Source: Atrichornis clamosus (taxonomy: Eukaryota > Chordata > Aves > Passeriformes > Menuridae). Taken from it: 64,000 bases of DNA. The stretch covers positions 1 through 64,000 of the forward strand of contig WBMZ01011788.1 of NCBI GenBank assembly GCA_013400975.1, in the 5' to 3' direction. Position numbers and translations under genes: made by a program. The notes beneath the pieces are model-generated. The model was not told the DNA's origin. It worked only from the letters and a program-made list of their open reading frames with translations, and searched no databases. Positions within the stretch are counted from its first letter, which is position 1, and every line of letters starts with the position of its first letter. Below, piece by piece: positions 1 through 12,514 of this stretch.

Positions 1-3000
1 GAAAGGAAGAGAAGCACACCCTGACAGAGGATCTTGACGTAAATGAGCCATTTGGTTGTTCATAAACAGTGACATATAGTGGGGTCCAGATCCTTTTCAG
101 ATAGCTGCATCCAGTTTGCAGTAAATAAGAGCAAGAATAAGAATAATCTTGTTTTGCTGTGGAAGACTATAGCAATGACTCTGAACAAAGCATTGCAGCA
201 GTTCTGAAGATGTGGTGTAAATTTTTACAACATCCTTTGTGGAAAATAAATCATATTTTGGAGAAGTTAGTGCTAGGGGTCAATGCAGGGAAAGAATGTA
301 GACACTTGAGTATGAGGGATACTTAAAGGATTTTAAAAGGTTGTCTAGAGGAGCTGGAACAAGAAACATAACCACTTCCTTCTTTGCCTCTTGTTCTAAC
401 ATGCAATTAAGGAAAGTAAAAGAGCATTGTTTAAGATATTAGTGATAACCTCCCCTGACATGCACAAAACTAAAACGCAGGCAATCATCAGATTAATCAC
501 CCTTCTAGCCAGAGAAAGGAGAGGGATACAGATGCTGAACAGAAGACATAATTCCTGCCTTCACTCACTGTGCAGAGTAGGTGCATCCACAGCCAGGACG
601 CTTTTACCAAGCAGGCTTTAGGAAGGGTGGCGGGAGGCAGGACTCGGCAGCCATTGCCGGCTGCTCCAAAGGTGGCGGCGCCTTTGAGCACTGAGGAAAA
701 TGCTGCTTCAGGAGTTACACCCACATCATTCAACACAGCTTGGCTGCAGTGTCAGCCAGAGTGTTTGTTAGTGACATTTGATTGTCTAATGGCAGTGATC
801 TCAAGCTGTCAAAACCCTCCTTACAGCTTCAGTTTTGAAACTGTACCGAAATTAGTGTTGGAATCCTTTTCAATCCCCTTAATTCAAGGCAGAATTTACA
901 TATCTGCATTTAACTCTCCCTTGCTTGGGATAGCTGTCAGAGCCAATTTGATTGTTGTCCTAAATGAACTAGAATCACAGAAACTGATCTTAAAAAGCCA
1001 CTAGCCTGTCCCAGGCATAGGATGTGTTTTCAGAGAACATAGAAAACAGGAGACTTGTACTGTGAGTGTGTGTGTGTGCTAATGATATTGAAACAGGTAT
1101 AGTCAAAGTGATATATAAAACAATACAGTCAAACTTAAATGCCCTTCAGGGTAGCTAAAGGTATACCAACACAAAACTGTTTACATGAAAGCAAGTAAAC
1201 TACATCATAGCTTGATTTTTATTTCCAGCTACTTTCCTTCACATCTTCTGCCATATATGTGTGTAAATGACGCACTGGAAAAACTGTCTGAGAATAAAAA
1301 AAATACATTATACTCCATATTCAATCTGATTCAAAATTATTTACAGGAAATTGTGCATGGGTGCAATAGGAAAATGTGTGACAGCCTGAAAACTCTCACA
1401 TGCCTTGGAGTTTAAGACATTGATCTCAGTGTTGTTGTGGCTTTCCACACCAGCCCATTGGGCAGCAGGGGAGCAGTAGTTTGGCAAGTAAATGGTCTTA
1501 CTTTTAACTCCTGGTGCCATTTTAAAAGTTATATCCTTTATTTTTGAGGTATATCTTTATGTTATGAAGTTATGAAGAATTTAAGACTCATCTCTGGCCA
1601 TTTCATGTATTTCATTAGAAGAGGAATCTTGCTTGTCACCACTGGCATATTCTTTCATCAGTTTATAGCTTTGTTTACAGGAAATTTAACTTACATATAT
1701 CCCTCCTTTGCTGAGAAATCCCGTGTGCAAACCTTGCAGAAATATTGAGTCCTTGTAGAAGGGATGCAGCAGTATCACTAGAGGATATTTTTACAAGACA
1801 GTTGATATACAGGAAGGTAAATGTAGTCTTTCCTATTGTAATGATTTGGTTGGGTGTATTAGGGAGTTGCAGAATGAAGCTAATGTGTACACTCAGCAGC
1901 ACTCTGGGAGCTGCCATGTTTTCTTGTGTTTCGAAAGAGGGTGACATCTGCAAGTGAGTATGAGGGTGCCTCTGGTCACAATTTGATTGGAAAAAATGTG
2001 GTGAGAGGCAAGTCTGTACTGGGGAGGAAACTCAAGCCAGCTCTAGAGATGCAGTGGGGATCCTCCCCTATGCTGAAGTGCACTTTGGGAACAATAATTC
2101 ATTTTAATTTATCTGTTCTTGTTGTTACTCAGGATGGATAAAAGGATGTGACTTCATTCACCGATACCAAAGGATTTGACCTGTACAACATACATCATTT
2201 TGTTTTCACATTTGCATCAACTCTTGGTAAACTTTGGTGCCATTCTGACAACAACTGTCTCATAGTTAGGTCTTTTAGGATCCATTAGGTGGCAAATGCT
2301 CATATCTAAAAAGGTTTTTGTCATCTAAAGCAGATTATATGATTCATTCTGCTATGAATGTTTTTAAATGTGGAAGGTATAAAGACATGACAAATATTCA
2401 GAAGAATGACTGGAAGAAATCATACATGACTCAGAGGTTCTAGGAAGATCAGGTTTGTAATTTTTTTAATCTGTTGTCTGGACAGAACATTTACCAAGAG
2501 AGACAGGACACTTGCAAGGGTTGAAAAACTGCATCCAGAAAATGCACAAAACTCCTCTCTAGTTAAGCAACAGCTTCCATAGCTCCTTTCTGGCAGAGCA
2601 TCAGGTTTTGTCTAGCTCCCATTCAAAACCATAGTGAAAGTGTTGTTTTGTTTGTGATTTAATGCAAACAGAAGATTAGGACTACTCAATCTAGAGGCAT
2701 TTTCCCTGTCAACTCTAAGAAGATAGATGCTTCAGGAATCCTGGAAAAGTCTGGTTAAGAAGATAAGTAAACAGGGCTCCTGCCCAGCCAGCTTCCAGCA
2801 TTCACTTCTTCCTTGGATCCTCCTGATTGAAATCTTCAAAGTCAGGCTCAATGTGGTTGTGCAGCTTCTTGCACATCCCATAACCATGTCCCAAAGACAA
2901 GATAAGATTTTCTTACAGAAAATTCTTGAAGATTTTTCTTTGTAAATAAGGAGGAGCCAGACATCAGCTTCAATGTTTCCTTCTGCTCCACTTTTCAAGC

Positions 3001-6000
3001 ATGAGGACAGTGCCGGCTCAACTCAGAGCCTATGGCGAACTACAAAATCCCGCACTATGGTGTACTGCTCTCCTGCAATGTTTTAAATACTGCAGCCTGG
3101 GCTTTAGTAAGTATGTTATTATTGCTAGACTTACAGGAACATTTCAAAGCTGAAACCAGCTTTTTTGTAGAGTGTGCATGTTGAAATCAGGAGAAAAAAA
3201 AGAGTGCCGAAGGAGGTTAGAATGTCACACTTAATATGTTGAAGTATGGAGGGGGTACCTGAAAATTCTGAAATGTGAATTTCAAGGTCAACTCTCCTAA
3301 CACTCCTCCTCAGCTTCCTCACCTCCTCCTCAAAGCCTGCCATCTTTAATCTGTTTTGAAAGCAAACATTATGTTCCTTGAAAGTACATTGACAGATTTA
3401 GGGATAAGATCTTTCTAGCAAAAATGCTTTTTTGTGCAAGTGACTATTCCCTGGTAAGTGGTTTGATGGTGAAAGCTCACACCTACGGTTACCCTTCTCT
3501 TGTTTTATTGCTACCAGAGTAAATATGAAAATGCCTTTTTTTTTTTTTTTGCCTCCCAAGGAAAATTTGAGGGGAAAAACCCAGCATTCATATGTATATG
3601 TCACTTGTCTTATTTTTGTGAAAAGGCTTAAGGGAAGGGATTTTCTAAAGCAGCTTAATTGCTGCCTTAGAAGCTCTACAGATACACTGCCAGATAAGAA
3701 TGACAAACTAATGACATCAACAGAAATAGTCCATAGCAAAGGAAGAAAACACAGCTGATGTCTAAGCAGAGTGGAAAGAACTGAAACAAAAGAATATGAG
3801 AGCAGGAAATATATTTATTCCAAAGCACAATGGATCTTATTTAGTTAACTATTACAGCTTATTAAACAAAGTAGTTATTTTTTCCTTCTCCCCTTCTTTG
3901 GCAAATCCAGCTCTTAGGGTAGAAATTAAATGGGGGAAGTTGAACATCCATGGCAAGCAGTAACACTTGGTAAGCTAATCAACTGAGCCAAAGTTTCTAG
4001 TAAAGAAGCCTCTACATATGCTTTAGTTATAAATACATATATAACAGGAAAACTAGTTTCAGTGGCTGGGAGAGGTAGCAAGTAAAAGTTAGAAGTGGCA
4101 TTTCTGATCTGTCAGTTCCAACTAGGAAAAATACCCAAACTAGCTTTAAAATAGTAATCTGCAGCTGGGAGGGGACCCTTGTCGTTAGAACTGATGGAAG
4201 AAATGAGGAAGAGGATTTTGCTTTTGCTCTTGGGACCTTCAAGAAACATGACACTGCTGTGTCACTGATTAAGAAGGTGAATTATGCATGTTGCTTTTTA
4301 AAGCGTAGGCCTCTCTGCTAGCTTGTGTTGTTAGTCCCCTTTTCTAGAACACAGTTCTCTATGAGCAATGGCTCAATGACATTCTTGTGCATATTAACCA
4401 TCAGTGGTATTAAGGAAGTAGACAGGTAAATGGGTTCTGTTATATATGTGTTCACTGGGCCATAAAAATAGGGTGAAAAGAAAAATTATATAGAAAATTT
4501 TTTCTTGTTTTCTTACTTAAAATTTGATCTAAATCCTACTAGAGCCACTGGAAATAGTTCTGACTGCAGGACTTACATGTAAATATCTGTTTCATAACTG
4601 AGAAGATTAGCTTGGAGCACAGAAATCAATTCACATTCAGGAACAAGATCTGGTGTATATTTGAATGTGCCTTTGTAAAAATCAAGATATTTTTCTATTA
4701 CAGTCCTGTACAAAACTAATAGGAGACAACACAGAAAGGTGTAATACCTTGAAGGGTTAAAAAAAAATAAAGCTTTGAAAAATCAGATGCTAAAAGGCTT
4801 TAATTATAGTCAGAGCTATTGTGAGATACAGCATATCTGCGTGTGTATGAGTGAATACTTTTTTCTGTTTTTTAACAGCTTACTATAAATTTTACAGTTC
4901 CCATCTTACATGTTTTATCTGGGTTTATAAATAAAGATTATATCTAAATGAATTATACCTGAATAATTGCAATGGGAAAATGTTTTTAAAGAGAGAAGGC
5001 ATGTATTCTTAGATTACATTGTGAATGTTATGGTATATTAATTCAAGAGGGAAGCAAAGACAGTAATTTATTTCCAGTGCTTTAAAGACCTTTATTCTTG
5101 CCATCCTTCATAAGCTCATTCTCATGTGAATTGAAGTGGATTTGTTGTCATGAAAGTTTGGGGTTTTTTTAATCAAAAGTTTCTACAAATTATCATTTTC
5201 CAATATTAAAAGAAAAGTCTTCCTACAGAGCTTATAGATGAAAGACTCTAAGCACCGGAGAGAAAAATAAAGAGGCTGAACACATGCAGAAGCACTATGT
5301 TGCTCCTTCTGGGGTATTTTGAAATTCTATCAGCCTCAAATACATATTCACCAGCCCCATACAAGAGGATTCTGATTTCAAGCTGTTGACTGCCTGCTAC
5401 ACGGATCCCTGCACTTCCTTTAAAACGGCAATCGTGCAGGTCTTCGAGACAGGCTGTTATCTGAGAGAGCTGATCTGCCCTCCACGAAGAGGCAGTGATT
5501 GTATTTCAGGTTTTGGCATGCAGTGAGCATCCTCAGCCCGGCTGTCCCTAGCCAGGAGGTGCAGGACATGAACTGTGCTTCAGCTCTGCCACCATTCATG
5601 CCAGTTGTGCCCCAGAGCTGCAATGTGACTGACTTGGAAAAGCCTCATGTCTGCCTCCCTTTTCAGACCCACAAGTCCAAGCAATGCCTCCTCCTCCTCC
5701 TCTGTCAGTGACCGGTGTCCTGAAAGCCATGCTGATCCAACGGGATTAAACTGAAGATCTGTCTTTTAGAAGGCATTTGTCCAAGGCTGAAGGCATTATA
5801 GGCTTTGTGTGCATTAGTACATTAACAGGGCCAGGGCTGAGCTCTGGTATGTGCTCACCATCTGCTAAAATGTTTGCACGGATTTTGGCCCAGTTCTGGC
5901 TTCAGTCAGCTAGTGCTTCCCAGAGAGTCTCTGGATTTGAGGTGGTTACCACCAGTCAGAGATCATTCCTAAACAGCCATGTCAATATATTAAATTGTAT

Positions 6001-8364
6001 GCATAATAGTAATATTAGTATATTATTTTTGTGACATAGAATATATGTAATAAATAAAATATATTTATATATTTATATACTAGTATCATAGAAATATTAG
6101 TATAATGGAGTAACATTATAATTACTAAATAGATTATAATTACTATATAGCTATAACTATCAATATGTTAATAATAATTATATCTAATAATATGATAATA
6201 CATTAATATTGGTCTCTGTAATGCTAATATAACTGCTTTGTTTTGGGGGAATCAGAGGGTTTAGCTGTATACCTGCACTGTGCTGTAGCATTTGCCTCAG
6301 TACCAAGGAACAGCTCCTGTCTTTTTTTACCTCCCATTAGAGATGTGACCACAAAGTCCAGCAACTGGTCTGCAAACAGAACAGTGGTTTCTAAACTGCT
6401 GTGTGTTATCTCTGTCTTCTGAAGACATCTGCCACGACCATATCCTGAAGCTAGAGATAACTGTGGTCAGTTTATGACAAAATCATGAACTCTGCTGTTA
6501 TATACCTGTAGCTAGAAGTGGCTTTTGGGGTCACTTCCTGCAGCCATGGGGGCCTGTACTCACCTTATTACTTCCTTTCTATTGGGATGCTTTTTCAGCT
6601 GGTTTATGCTTTGTGTATATCATCATTATAATTCTTAAGTGTGCAAATAATAGGCAGCATTTCCATCTACAGAAAAGAAACATGCGGCCTCATCAGCAAC
6701 TCTGCTGTGGTCAGAATTTGCAGCACTGCTAAGAATATCACACAGGGGTCCTCCTCAGATTCATAATCCACAGGAGAAGTAGGGCCAGAGACTGGTAAAC
6801 CAGTACTTGTTCTGTTGGCTTTCCTAAAATGTGCCTCAATCACCTCCCTTTATCAGGTCTGTGCAGCCCTTGTTTGCTAGGAGAAATTAGCTGGAACTAA
6901 TTTACAAGCAATGAGTAATAGGCAATTTATCTAGTAGCTTACAACTGTTGCCTGGATACAAATATCTTCAAATGCTTTTATATATAAAATGCTTTGCAGC
7001 AATTAGTTTTGATGACAAATTGTCAAACAGAAAGCCAGGGCACATGACATTACTACCTTAACCTCCTATATGACGCAAAATACAATGGCCCTGTGCTGCC
7101 ACTGAATAGGTATAATAAGGAATAGTATCTTGTTGAGCCCTATTTGGTCAAAGAACTCTCAGTATGGTTCTTATTTGCCTCTAGAGGATTGGAGACATGA
7201 GAGTCCAAAGATCAGAATTTCATTTAATCATCTGACTACATTTATTAGCGGCTGCTGCTATTTTTGCAAGGTAAAACATTGGAGAAAACTATTATAAAAA
7301 AACACAACCCTGCATTCAAATGCACTGAGTTAATAAACAGCATTCTCTCTCTTAGAAGTGGAACTGTTAGAATTGATTACAAGGATGTTGAAAATCTGTG
7401 AGTAGGAACCAAAAAAATTGCAAAGCAGATTATTGTATGCTCTGAAGAGGTGTTTTGAACCAGCTTTTTTCCTTGTTCTAATACATGCATCTGCCTTGCC
7501 AAAATCAGTCTGTGTACAGATGCATGCAAATCAAATATTGGAATTCCCAAGGTGAACGCTAAGCTGAACCCACATGTCCAGCTGCTGAACTATGTCCCAG
7601 AAACACAAGACTGTGGTGAGAAACAAGGAAATCTCCTTCGCAGAGATTTGCTGCTCACTCTGATTACACCCACACTCTCCTTCTGGTAGAATGAGTAGTT
7701 TAATAAAACTGTAACGTATAATGTCTTAAACTAGAAGATTTGTTATTCTTTTTATTTGGCTGAAAAAAGAAAACAAAGTGGAAAACAAAAGAAAGAGGAA
7801 AGCAACTCAGACATGAGGACAGCTGTGAAACTTCTGTTGCATTTTTCCCTATTGATTTATCCCTTATGTTTTTGAGCTTCATCAAAGAAAGGACACCAGA
7901 GTGTACCTTAAGATGCTGGGACCCCTGGGTGAGGAACTCACCTCTGGTAATTTGTAGTATTGCTCATGTTCCCTTTCCCTGGCAGCTTCCCAAGCAGAGC
8001 ACAGGCAGGCTGGGCAGAACAAGCTTGTTCCCATGCTTCTTCACACTACTCTAGTTGAAGATAATTTATGTCAGTTTATCAAGACTTTTTTTTTATTTTA
8101 AAAGTTTTTAACAACCATGAGTTTCCCTAGTAAAAGCACTACTTAATATTTTTTACAAACTCCAAGCAAGGAAATAAACAAATGCATGAGAAAAAGTAAT
8201 TTTTACCCACAGTATTACATTGCTGCCTTCTGTGGCCTTTGGCCCTGGTCTGCTTGATACGTATTTCCTGTAGCTCTAAAAGATTCAAATAGTCACTACC
8301 AAACCACTTTTGCCATAGCTGTGCCCTCTTGGCTTCCCTCACACTCCAGGTATGGGAATAGATA
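1..8364. other. Intronic sequence upstream of the first visible ADAMTS20 exon; no exon recognised
   Basis: I found no ADAMTS20 propeptide exon or other coding exon on either strand. The open frames are short and lack family motifs. The sequence is AT-rich, with GC-richer islands around 590-770 and 5390-5760 that I could not assign, and an extremely AT-rich stretch near 5990-6230. It is probably the intron preceding the furin-site exon, because that exon begins in phase 2 and the earlier propeptide must be encoded further upstream. Confidence 0.7.
5990..6230. repeat. AT-rich low-complexity tract
   Basis: A run of about 240 bp made almost entirely of A and T (TATTTATATAT, ATTATAATTA, TAATAATATG types) with no coding potential. 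It is low-complexity intronic DNA and could be length-variable. Confidence 0.75.
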
Positions 8365-9979
8365 TGAGCTCTGGAACTTGAGGATCGGGCCAATGATAGT
8401 GAAGGTCTGTCAGGGCGGCTGCCCAGAGCAAGTCAGCCCCCTCCACACATTACAGCTATGGCTGTTAAGAAAGAAAGAAGAGTAATTGTTGTGGGTGACT
8501 CCCTTCCTAGGGAAGCCAAGGGATCTTTATGCCAACTGGACCCTTCCCAGTGGGAAGTTTGCTGTCTGCCTGGGTCCCAGGAAAGAGATATTATTGGAAG
8601 ACTTCCTGGACTGGTTCAGCCCTCTGGTTATTATCCACTTCTGGTTGTCTGGGTTGGCAGGAGGAGAGGAGAGAAGTCCTAGGACAATCAGAAAAGGACT
8701 GCAGGGCACTGGGATGACTGGTTGAAGGGTCAGGATCACAGGTGGTGTTTCCCTCAATCCCTCCAGCAGCAGGGAAGAATGCCAAAAGGAACAGGAGAAC
8801 CCACCTGATCAACACACAGCTTAAAGACTGGTGCCATCCTTGGAATTTTGGCTTTTTTGATCATGAGGTGGTTTCTGTGGCACCAGGCCTGCTAGAGACA
8901 GATGGGTTCACCTGTCTGAAAGGGGAAAAGGATCCTAGCTCGTGAGTTGGCAGGGCTGATGGAGAGGGTTTTAAGCTTGGTTTGAAGAGGGAAGGGGATA
9001 AGACCAGGCTCGCTAGAGATGAGCCTGGGGGGGTCATGCCAGTGTTGGGGGTGAAATGGATAGCCCAGCTGAAGTGCATCCACACCAGTGCCCACAGTAT
9101 GGGAAACAAACAGGAGGAGCTGGAAGCCACTGTGCAGCAGGAAAGCCACGACACAGTCTCCATCACAGAAACAGGGTGGGATGACTCGCATGACTGCAGT
9201 GCTGCAGTGGGTGGCTACGAGCGCTCCAGAAGGGACAGGTGAGGAGGGAGAGGCACTGGGCTGGCTCTGTACAGTAGGGGAGGTTTTGACTGTACAGAGC
9301 TTGAGGATAGTGATGATAGGGTTGAGTGCCTATGGGTAAGGATCGGGGGAAGGCTAACAAGGATATCCTGGTGGGAGTTTGTTACAGACCACTCAACCAG
9401 GATGAAGAGGCAGATGAAGTGTTCTGTAAGTGTCTGGCTGATATTAATAAAACTGAAACTCAGCACAGTGGAGAGGAGGCAGTCTAGGAGGTTCCTGAGT
9501 GTGTGGAAGATTAACTTCCTGACAGACCTGGTAACTGAGCCTACCAGGGGTGGTGCCTCGCTAGACCTCCGTGTATGAACGGAGAAGGGCTGGTGGCAGA
9601 CGTGCTGGTCAGAGGCCTTCCTGCGTATAGCAGCCATGAAATGATTGAGTGTTTGGTTCCTGGTGAAGTAAGGAAGGGGGTCAACAAAGCCTCTACCTTG
9701 GGCTTTGAGAGGGAGGACTTTGGCCTGTTCAGGGCACTGGTTCAAAGTGTCCATTGGGAAACATGGTCCTTAATAACAAAGTCCTTAACAACAAAGGAGT
9801 CCAGGAAGGATGGACATAATTTAAGAAATTTTAAAGGTGCAGGAGTAGGCCATCCCTATGTGCTCAAAGATGAGCCAGCAGGGAAGACCAGCTCCCTGAT
9901 CAGTTCCCTGTCTAAACAGGGAACTTATGCTGGAACTCTTCTTAAGGAATAGCTACCCAGATGGTTAAAAATACAAAGT
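8365..9979 (+). mobile_element. CR1 LINE fragment: ORF1 C-terminal (esterase-like) region plus ORF2 endonuclease start
   Basis: The translation resembles bird and reptile CR1 retrotransposons. About 8365-8980 gives an acidic stretch (LELEDRAND), then RVIVVGDSLP with the GDSL box of the ORF1 SGNH-hydrolase-like domain, WEVCCLPG, and further on RNRRTHLINTQLKDWCH and NFGFFDH. About 9040-9955 gives the start of the ORF2 apurinic-type endonuclease: AHSMGNKQEELEA, ITETGWDDSHD and then VCYRPLNQDEEADE-like and SHEMIE motifs. The reading frame shifts and is interrupted several times, so the copy is dead. The reverse transcriptase and the usual CR1 3' octamer tail are missing here, so it is truncated at both ends. 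It lies in the intron upstream of the furin-site exon, in the same orientation as ADAMTS20. Confidence 0.88.
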
Positions 9980-10004
9980 AAAAAAAAAAAAAAAAAAAAA
10001 AAAA
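9980..10004 (+). repeat. 25-nt A homopolymer at the 3' edge of the CR1 fragment
   Basis: Uninterrupted run of 25 A residues directly after the CR1 ORF2-like sequence. It may be an expanded Lys-codon run of the element, or a real poly(A) end of a prematurely terminated copy. CR1 elements normally end in an 8-bp repeat rather than poly(A). Confidence 0.8.
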
Positions 10005-12254
10005 GTAGCTTGGGTGACTAGTGTTTTTAATTTTGGAAAATTTGTAAAACATATTTTTATGCTCTGAAACATTATTTTGAGAAGTCTGGTTTTCCGTAGA
10101 TACTAATGCCAGAAAGCAACCATTACATCAAGCAAATGTTCATATTGCCTTTACCTTTTACTTTTTCCAATGATGAATAATATGAATTAAATTAGAGGTT
10201 TTTCAGTTTGTTTTGTGGTTTTTTTTTCTTTAATATAAACAAGTTAGTGTGAAAGAAAGACTCCAAACTCTAAGAACATTTTCTCTCTTTTCATTTTTTT
10301 GAGCAATCACAAAGGATTTTGAGCTAGGGCTTAGTGTCATTTTGTGGGGAGTGAAGTTGCAAAAATGTTCATGAAGAAAACCTTTGTGTTTTTATAAATC
10401 TGTCCTTCTACAGAAGAGATGTGTCTCCTTTAATGCTAATCTTGTGTGGTTATTCATTGTGTGGTTATTCCTTCACAGAGGAACAAAATATATCTATCCA
10501 TACTTGTGATCATGAGAGTTTCTCTTCCTCTGGTAAGGGAACCTTGACAAAGGATATGGAGTGGCACAGCATTCAGTACATATTTTCAGTTTGAAATTGG
10601 ACCATGATAATTCTGAAATTGTCTACCTAATCTTTTCACTTTGTATTGGTTTCTTCTAAGACTAACTTGCCAATGAAAAATTGTTTTGAAACCCTGATAT
10701 ATGCCTTATTCAAGTCAGGATAGGATATCTGTTGCATTTCCTCAGTCCATAAATCCTGTTTCCTTAATATGTGGAAGCTCATCAGAGTTTGCCATAATAC
10801 CTTTTAGATATATCTGATACCTATTACTCATCCACTCGTTGACTTCTGGTGATTGTAAACGAAATTAATTTGATTTGTTCTTGACTGGTCCATAAATTTA
10901 GATCATCTCTGAACTCTCACTTTAAATAGAAATGCTGTTTCCCATTTTGCCAGTACCTTCTGTGACCTAGTAAAGGTTGTGCATATGAAATTGCTTCAGC
11001 CAATTCTCTACATTGGATCCAACTCAGTCAGTCTGAGCACATATAATATACATGGGTACTATTGAACTTGTTGCTTTTCAAAAACTACTTGCTTTTCAAA
11101 GCCAGTCCCTGCATTCTCGCCTTTCACAATTAGTATAGCTTTATTTTGTGACTGACTTTTAAACAATTACTCAGTAAACTTTAAAGTGCTCACTGTTGTC
11201 TCTACTGGTTTTTTTTCTGGCTGGATTGTGCCCTAACTTTAAAGAGGACAGACTATCAATCTGTCAAAAAGTTCACACATGAGGGCTCTTCCCTTGAATA
11301 GTGGAATGAATAGATTTAAATCCTCTCAAGTTTAAATTGACAGAATTGTGATCTTTGAATTCTTGGGTCAGTGCTGTAGTCACTAAGTCATTAGAATAAA
11401 ATGATTAGGAGACATATCCTTTGGCAGTCACTTTTTAAGAGGAGAATCTAGCTTCCAGAAAGACAGTAGAGGTTCTAAGGAGGGATGAAGTGTCTAGTTA
11501 GTTGCTTAAGTTCTAGGGAGTAGTGAGAATTCAGATATGCTTCTTAGTTAAGTATATTTATGTGAGCTGTTGCCTAGGTGACTCTGATAAAGGCACTGTC
11601 TTTTATATATCAGGCATTGAAAGCCTCTGGTGGCTGGACTATACAGCATAATTGGTTTGGAGATATATGAGTAGATTCTGTATTTCCTTTAGCGCCTGAT
11701 CCTACATAATAAATGTTAACAAAACTGTCAAGGAAATCACTTAAGGTTTTTGAAGTGTACTTGCTTATGAAGTAAACTCCATATTTATTTGAATATAATG
11801 CTATATAAATTTAAAAGTCAGTAGGGAGTTGAATTCAGGAGTTGAGACGAGTTTGTTTTTATTTGTTCTGCTGATGCCAAACTTTGCATGTAAAAAATGT
11901 GGTTTTTAAAAATAACTTACTTCCTTTGTTGCACTGATTAAGCTGTAGTGCTTATCTCCTTCTAGTCTTCCTGTTTGGATTATACTGCATTCTAGGAACT
12001 ATGCAATATTGCTGTCTCTTAACTAATTTGTAACAAAGAAGCCATTTATGATAGAACTATATAATAATATACAAAACATCTAATGTGATGTTTCAATTAC
12101 AGTCTTCTGTTTCTTTTTTTTTTGCCTTGCATTTTTCTCTTGGAAATAAGATCATAAATACAGATTTGCTTTGTCTATTTTGGGCAGCCTTTTGCCTCTT
12201 TTTACATTTAGAAACTGCATTCAACAGTAGATCTTTTTTTTTTTTACTTTACAG
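10005..12254. other. Intronic sequence before the furin-site exon; acceptor at 12253-12254
   Basis: No coding sequence or recognisable repeat was seen. The 3' end carries a strong polypyrimidine tract (a T run near 12234-12250, then ACTTTACAG) forming the acceptor of the exon starting at 12255. A short tandem duplication (TTGTGTGGTTATTC type) occurs near 10441-10472. Confidence 0.75.
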
Positions 12255-12514
12255 AGAAAGAGTTGAAGAAGAGCACTTTATTACATCCAACCTTTAGCGG
12301 TTTAAATGAAGAGAGCAGTGTTTTACAGAAGTCTCTCAGTTTAGAGTATGCTTTAAATAACCTCTCTGTAGAGGACAGTGGTAATCCACATTTCAGGAAA
12401 AAACGTTTTCTTTCCTATCCAAGATATGTAGAAGTGATGGTCACAGCTGACACCAAAATGGTTCGTCACCATGGGCAGAATTTACAGCACTACGTACTAA
12501 CACTGATGTCAATA
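12255..12514 (+). CDS. ADAMTS20: ADAMTS20 exon: propeptide end, furin site, start of metalloprotease
   Basis: Acceptor TTTACAG, donor GTAAGT; phase 2 in, phase 0 out. The exon encodes a poorly conserved, Ser/Leu-rich propeptide segment with one N-glycosylation sequon (NLS). The furin site RKKR follows (codons 12395-12406). The mature enzyme starts [15 protein letters not shown] and the exon ends in [11 protein letters not shown]. Proprotein convertase cleavage after RKKR would release the catalytic domain. [10 protein letters not shown] and NLQHY are hallmarks of the ADAMTS9/20 catalytic N-terminus. A 7,831-nt intron follows. Confidence 0.95.

Noticed and set aside
570..1004. 144-codon open frame on the + strand
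   Set aside because: No recognisable domain, no splice or homology support; chance frame in a GC-richer patch.
9215..9754. 179-codon minus-strand open frame
   Set aside because: It is the antisense of the CR1 ORF2 endonuclease region, whose + strand translation carries the real motifs.
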